Of a stretch of DNA of 64,000 bases, positions 61,503 to 64,000 are shown one piece after another; positions within the stretch are counted from its first letter, which is position 1, and each line of letters opens with the position of its first letter. The stretch comes from Venturia oleaginea. Its lineage: Eukaryota > Ascomycota > Dothideomycetes > Venturiales > Venturiaceae. Location of the stretch: NCBI GenBank assembly GCA_013176395.1, contig JABMLP010000006.1:248001-312000 (forward strand), in the 5' to 3' direction. The position numbers and the translations under genes were made by a program. Below the pieces are notes generated by a model. It saw nothing but the letters and a program-made list of their open reading frames with translations, was not told the origin of the DNA and did not search any database.

Positions 61503-63170
61503 CTATCGCCGTTCATTGTTATCGCCTACAACGTAACCTCGCGCCACTCCACTCCTGCCTTGCTCTACCACAGAGCCTCCAGCCTCGCCTGCTCCCTCAA
61601 AAGCATCCGAAAATTCGCTCCCTAGGCCTTGCCATGTCCGTGCCGCTCGCAAATACTCCGCTCCAGGCGATACCACTCCACCAATATGCGCCACATCTCC
61701 ATTTGCATGTTTGATCAACGTCTTGCTGCTAGCGTTCGGTGAGGCCTGCTGGTCGGCTTCAACTTGTACCTGGCGATTCGCCGTGTGCATGGGTCGAGAA
61801 TGTGACACGTAGCGACCAGTCCGCAGGTCAAACTCAGGCGCCTCAGACTCAGAATCCGAATCCATGTATACCTCTAGATCCCCTTCCTCCTTCATAGGCT
61901 TCTTCCGCTGAGCCACGCCTCTTGCCAGAGTGCCCTCAAAGTCAGCCTCCCACTCCCCTGTCCATACCCTCTCACCATCGTCTTGTAACGCCAATCCGAG
62001 CTCGAAAGGGGTGATCAAAGGTCGGTAGAATTCTTTGCTCTCCACCAACGAACTCTCCCAACATCCGATGACAACCCATCCGCCAATCTCTGAAAAGTTC
62101 GCAAGTTTCGCGGCATTGATCTTCCCCACCACGAATGTATAGCATTTCTTCCCAGCTGCTGCAATCTGTTTCTTGACGTGTTCCAGAATTGCGAGATAGT
62201 TTTTCACTGAGAGCGTGTTGATGAGAATGCCGTAGATGGAGACAGTGGAGAGTGATGTGAGCAGCGCGTACCGACGCCGCAGAGCCATTTTCGAAGAAGC
62301 GAGAACAGCCTTTGCTGTTCGGCCAGGTGTGTCTACCGGGTATATGTGGATGCTTCCAACGCGTGAAGAGAGCGTCAGCAACAGCGCAGTGGGTGGCTGC
62401 CCAATATGAAATATTTGGTAATCTTTTAGACCCCCCAAATCCTCGGGCACAGTTCTATTCGGCAGCACGGAAGAAGGATCGTGTATAACCTCCGTAGCGA
62501 AGATTCCAGAGTATCCTCCGGCTGCTAGTCCTTCTTGTATGCGCAGTATGTGAGAAGCGAACGGTGTATCAGCCATTAACAGGATTTTCCCGTCCTTCTC
62601 TTGAAAAGTTTCCCGAAACACATCAACAATCTCCTGCACATCTAATGGTCTCTCCGTGAAAACGTAAATCACCGGCAATCTTGCCGTAGGCGATAGACAA
62701 GAACGTCCATAATGCACAACAACCTCTGCGTCAACATGCTCGGCTGCAGTCTCATCCACGCAGCAAGCTCCATAAGAAGTGTCTCCAAGTATACAAAGTT
62801 TCTCCTGCTCATCCTCTTGGCCGTTCAGAGACAGTCTTGACACATTCACTTCTACAGCCTGGTCATTTGTCCCACCCTCTTCTTTTCCAATCACGGCCTC
62901 ATCCTTCCTCGCTTTCCTCAGCCCAAGTGCCAGCTCTCTGTAAACTCTCGGCGCATCCACAAGCATCTGATCCGGGAACTGTAACGCGATGCGCCTCCAT
63001 TTCCCCTCCCTGATCTCGCGGATCGTGCGCTCGATCTCATATGTAATGTGCAACTGCTCGTCGGGGAGCCTGACGACCTTGGTAACATCGATCGGCTCGG
63101 TGGGGTCTTCGAAGACATGGGATTCGGGCGTGGACAGTACGGGCGCAGTAGTGGGTTGAGTTGTTGCCAT
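61503..63170 (-). CDS. DPH2: diphthamide biosynthesis protein Dph2
   Basis: Dph1-Dph2 forms an Fe-S radical SAM enzyme that transfers 3-amino-3-carboxypropyl to a His of elongation factor 2, the first step of diphthamide synthesis. The single exon gives 555 residues. Family motifs include HITYEIERTIREIREGKWRR, IALQFPDQMLVDAPRVYREL, ILGDTSYGACCVDETAAEHV, VVHYGRSCLSPTARLPVIYV, LTSLSTVSIYGILINTLSVK and GKINAAKLANFSEIGGWVVI followed by GCWESSLVESKEFYRPLITP. An acidic segment (MDSDSESEAPEFDLRTGRYV) and a Gly-rich tail follow. The single CC pair and the Dph2-type third motif favour Dph2 over Dph1. Confidence 0.94.
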   Translation of the reverse strand: MATTQPTTAPVLSTPESHVFEDPTEPIDVTKVVRLPDEQLHITYEIERTIREIREGKWRRIALQFPDQMLVDAPRVYRELALGLRKARKDEAVIGKEEGGTNDQAVEVNVSRLSLNGQEDEQEKLCILGDTSYGACCVDETAAEHVDAEVVVHYGRSCLSPTARLPVIYVFTERPLDVQEIVDVFRETFQEKDGKILLMADTPFASHILRIQEGLAAGGYSGIFATEVIHDPSSVLPNRTVPEDLGGLKDYQIFHIGQPPTALLLTLSSRVGSIHIYPVDTPGRTAKAVLASSKMALRRRYALLTSLSTVSIYGILINTLSVKNYLAILEHVKKQIAAAGKKCYTFVVGKINAAKLANFSEIGGWVVIGCWESSLVESKEFYRPLITPFELGLALQDDGERVWTGEWEADFEGTLARGVAQRKKPMKEEGDLEVYMDSDSESEAPEFDLRTGRYVSHSRPMHTANRQVQVEADQQASPNASSKTLIKHANGDVAHIGGVVSPGAEYLRAARTWQGLGSEFSDAFEGAGEAGGSVVEQGRSGVARGYVVGDNNERR

Positions 63171-63677
63171 ATTCGCTGGTGGGGCGTTTCGAAGGAGCGG
63201 TAGTAGGTCGATTGGTCAACACATCCTTGGGCGAAAGGAAGCGTGAGGGTGGAAAGGTTGCTTTGCAAGGGATATATAACTTTTATAGTCGAATCTTTAA
63301 CGTTGTGTATTCTTTTCCTAAATAGAGTGAGCAATCCCTGGCAGATTGAGAAGCAAATCTAGCTAAAATTCAGCAATGCCGATGTTAGAAGAACAAGAGA
63401 GATATTTTAAACAGTAAGTCTCTAGTAGTAAGACTGTGGTGGGAGAAAGTTTATGGCCGATAACGGCGAATACGTTTTAATTTCTTATGGTCTGTCTCAA
63501 TTGGCATTTCCGACTCCGGAACGTCTTCGCCATTGCATCCTTTTGCAATGCTTCGCTTCCAATCACGGCTACAGCAGACGAGGCGGCCATTATTGTATCG
63601 CAAGTGACAACTCCCAGAACGCCAAACAAAAGACCCGAATTTTTCCAGGCAAATCAAAAGTACACGAGCGCTCCCGT
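63171..63677. other. intergenic, no gene seen
   Basis: DPH2 promoter region. Frames on plus (63453-63944) overlap the next gene and have no motif. Confidence 0.5.
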
Positions 63678-63989
63678 TTACTGACCATTCATAACGCGTC
63701 CATCGACGACCCACTGTCCGTATTTATTCTTCGTGACATTGCTGTTGCCACTTGTCCAAATGCCCTTCCTCGCAGGCCTGTCCGTGTCCATTCCACTCGG
63801 ATATATAGCCTCCATCTTCTTCCTGCCCTCGCTTTTAGCCTTGCCCGTTCTCACCCTCTCTTTTTCAAAGAAGACATACGCGGCATAGTATACAGGATTT
63901 GTGTTGCCAGCGTCAGGCCCTTTCATATTCCGAAACCGCTGTAGCTGGACGGATTGTATCGTCTTGGTTTGGGTGTGGTACTGAGACAT
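63678..63989 (-). CDS. small hypothetical protein, possibly partial
   Basis: The frame has 103 residues and protein-like composition (NTNPVYYAAYVFFEKERVRT, KKMEAIYPSGMDTDRPARKG, NKYGQWVVDGRVMNG). It is hydrophilic with no membrane segment or known domain. It may start further upstream beyond the window edge or through an intron. I do not recognise the family. Confidence 0.45.
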   Translation of the reverse strand: MSQYHTQTKTIQSVQLQRFRNMKGPDAGNTNPVYYAAYVFFEKERVRTGKAKSEGRKKMEAIYPSGMDTDRPARKGIWTSGNSNVTKNKYGQWVVDGRVMNGQ

Positions 63990-64000
63990 CAGTGTGCGGA

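Overview
The window is nuclear DNA of a filamentous ascomycete (Pezizomycotina, most likely Dothideomycetes; the class is inference). Most genes have several short introns, mostly about 45-75 bases, with GT-AG borders and CTNAY-like branch sites. Intergenic gaps are short, pogo/Fot1-type transposons are present, and one stretch looks mutated by repeat-induced point mutation (RIP). I see no tRNA, rRNA or CRISPR array. Exon borders were worked out by hand from splice signals, reading phase and family motifs, so they are models and not transcript data.

Layout. 0.9-2.8 kb: CCT5 (chaperonin epsilon, minus). 3.1-4.9 kb: a complete pogo/Fot1-like transposon (element A) in the promoter gap shared with the divergent HP1 gene (5.1-6.2 kb). 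7.2-7.5 kb: a small single-span protein. 8.2-10.3 kb: a Zn2Cys6 regulator, divergent from RSM1 (10.7-12.2 kb). 13.0-14.8 and 21.4-23.2 kb: two almost identical copies of a second pogo/Fot1-like transposon (element B) in opposite orientation, flanking RAD4/XPC (15.3-18.5 kb) and a hypothetical membrane/coiled-coil gene. 23.2-25.7 kb: gene-poor, RIP-like, with a large imperfect palindrome. 25.7-27.2 kb: BUD22. 27.6-29.1 kb: a 19-bp phased array with a TATCGATA core and a 136-bp tandem repeat. 29.8-32.1 kb: a TPR-type protein. 32.4-33.2 kb: a hypothetical protein with a recent 90-bp duplication. 33.8-36.6 kb: divergent NSE2 and SWF1. 38.3-42.3 kb: an oxoglutarate/malate-type mitochondrial carrier and the telomere protein RAP1. 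42.8-43.5 kb: a deleted pogo derivative nested in another inverted-repeat element. 44.4-51.1 kb: a hypothetical zinc-ribbon protein, UBC8, ATG12 and DBF4. 51.8-54.9 kb: divergent sirtuin and ICP55. 55.4-63.2 kb: POP4, PHO13-type phosphatase, a large zinc-binding F-box-like protein and DPH2. 63.7-64 kb: a small hypothetical protein.

This is ordinary housekeeping chromosome. Chromatin and genome-stability genes (HP1, RAD4, NSE2, RAP1, DBF4) happen to be numerous, but nothing shows co-regulation beyond divergent promoter pairs. The unexpected signals are in the non-coding DNA: a family of very short hairpin elements sharing a TATCGATAAATTTCTGGC-like arm, found in intergenic gaps and inside unusually long introns; the exactly 19-bp phased TATCGATA array; 17-bp-spaced double motifs in the ends of all three pogo-like elements; and repeated use of GTTCGT-type 5' splice sites.
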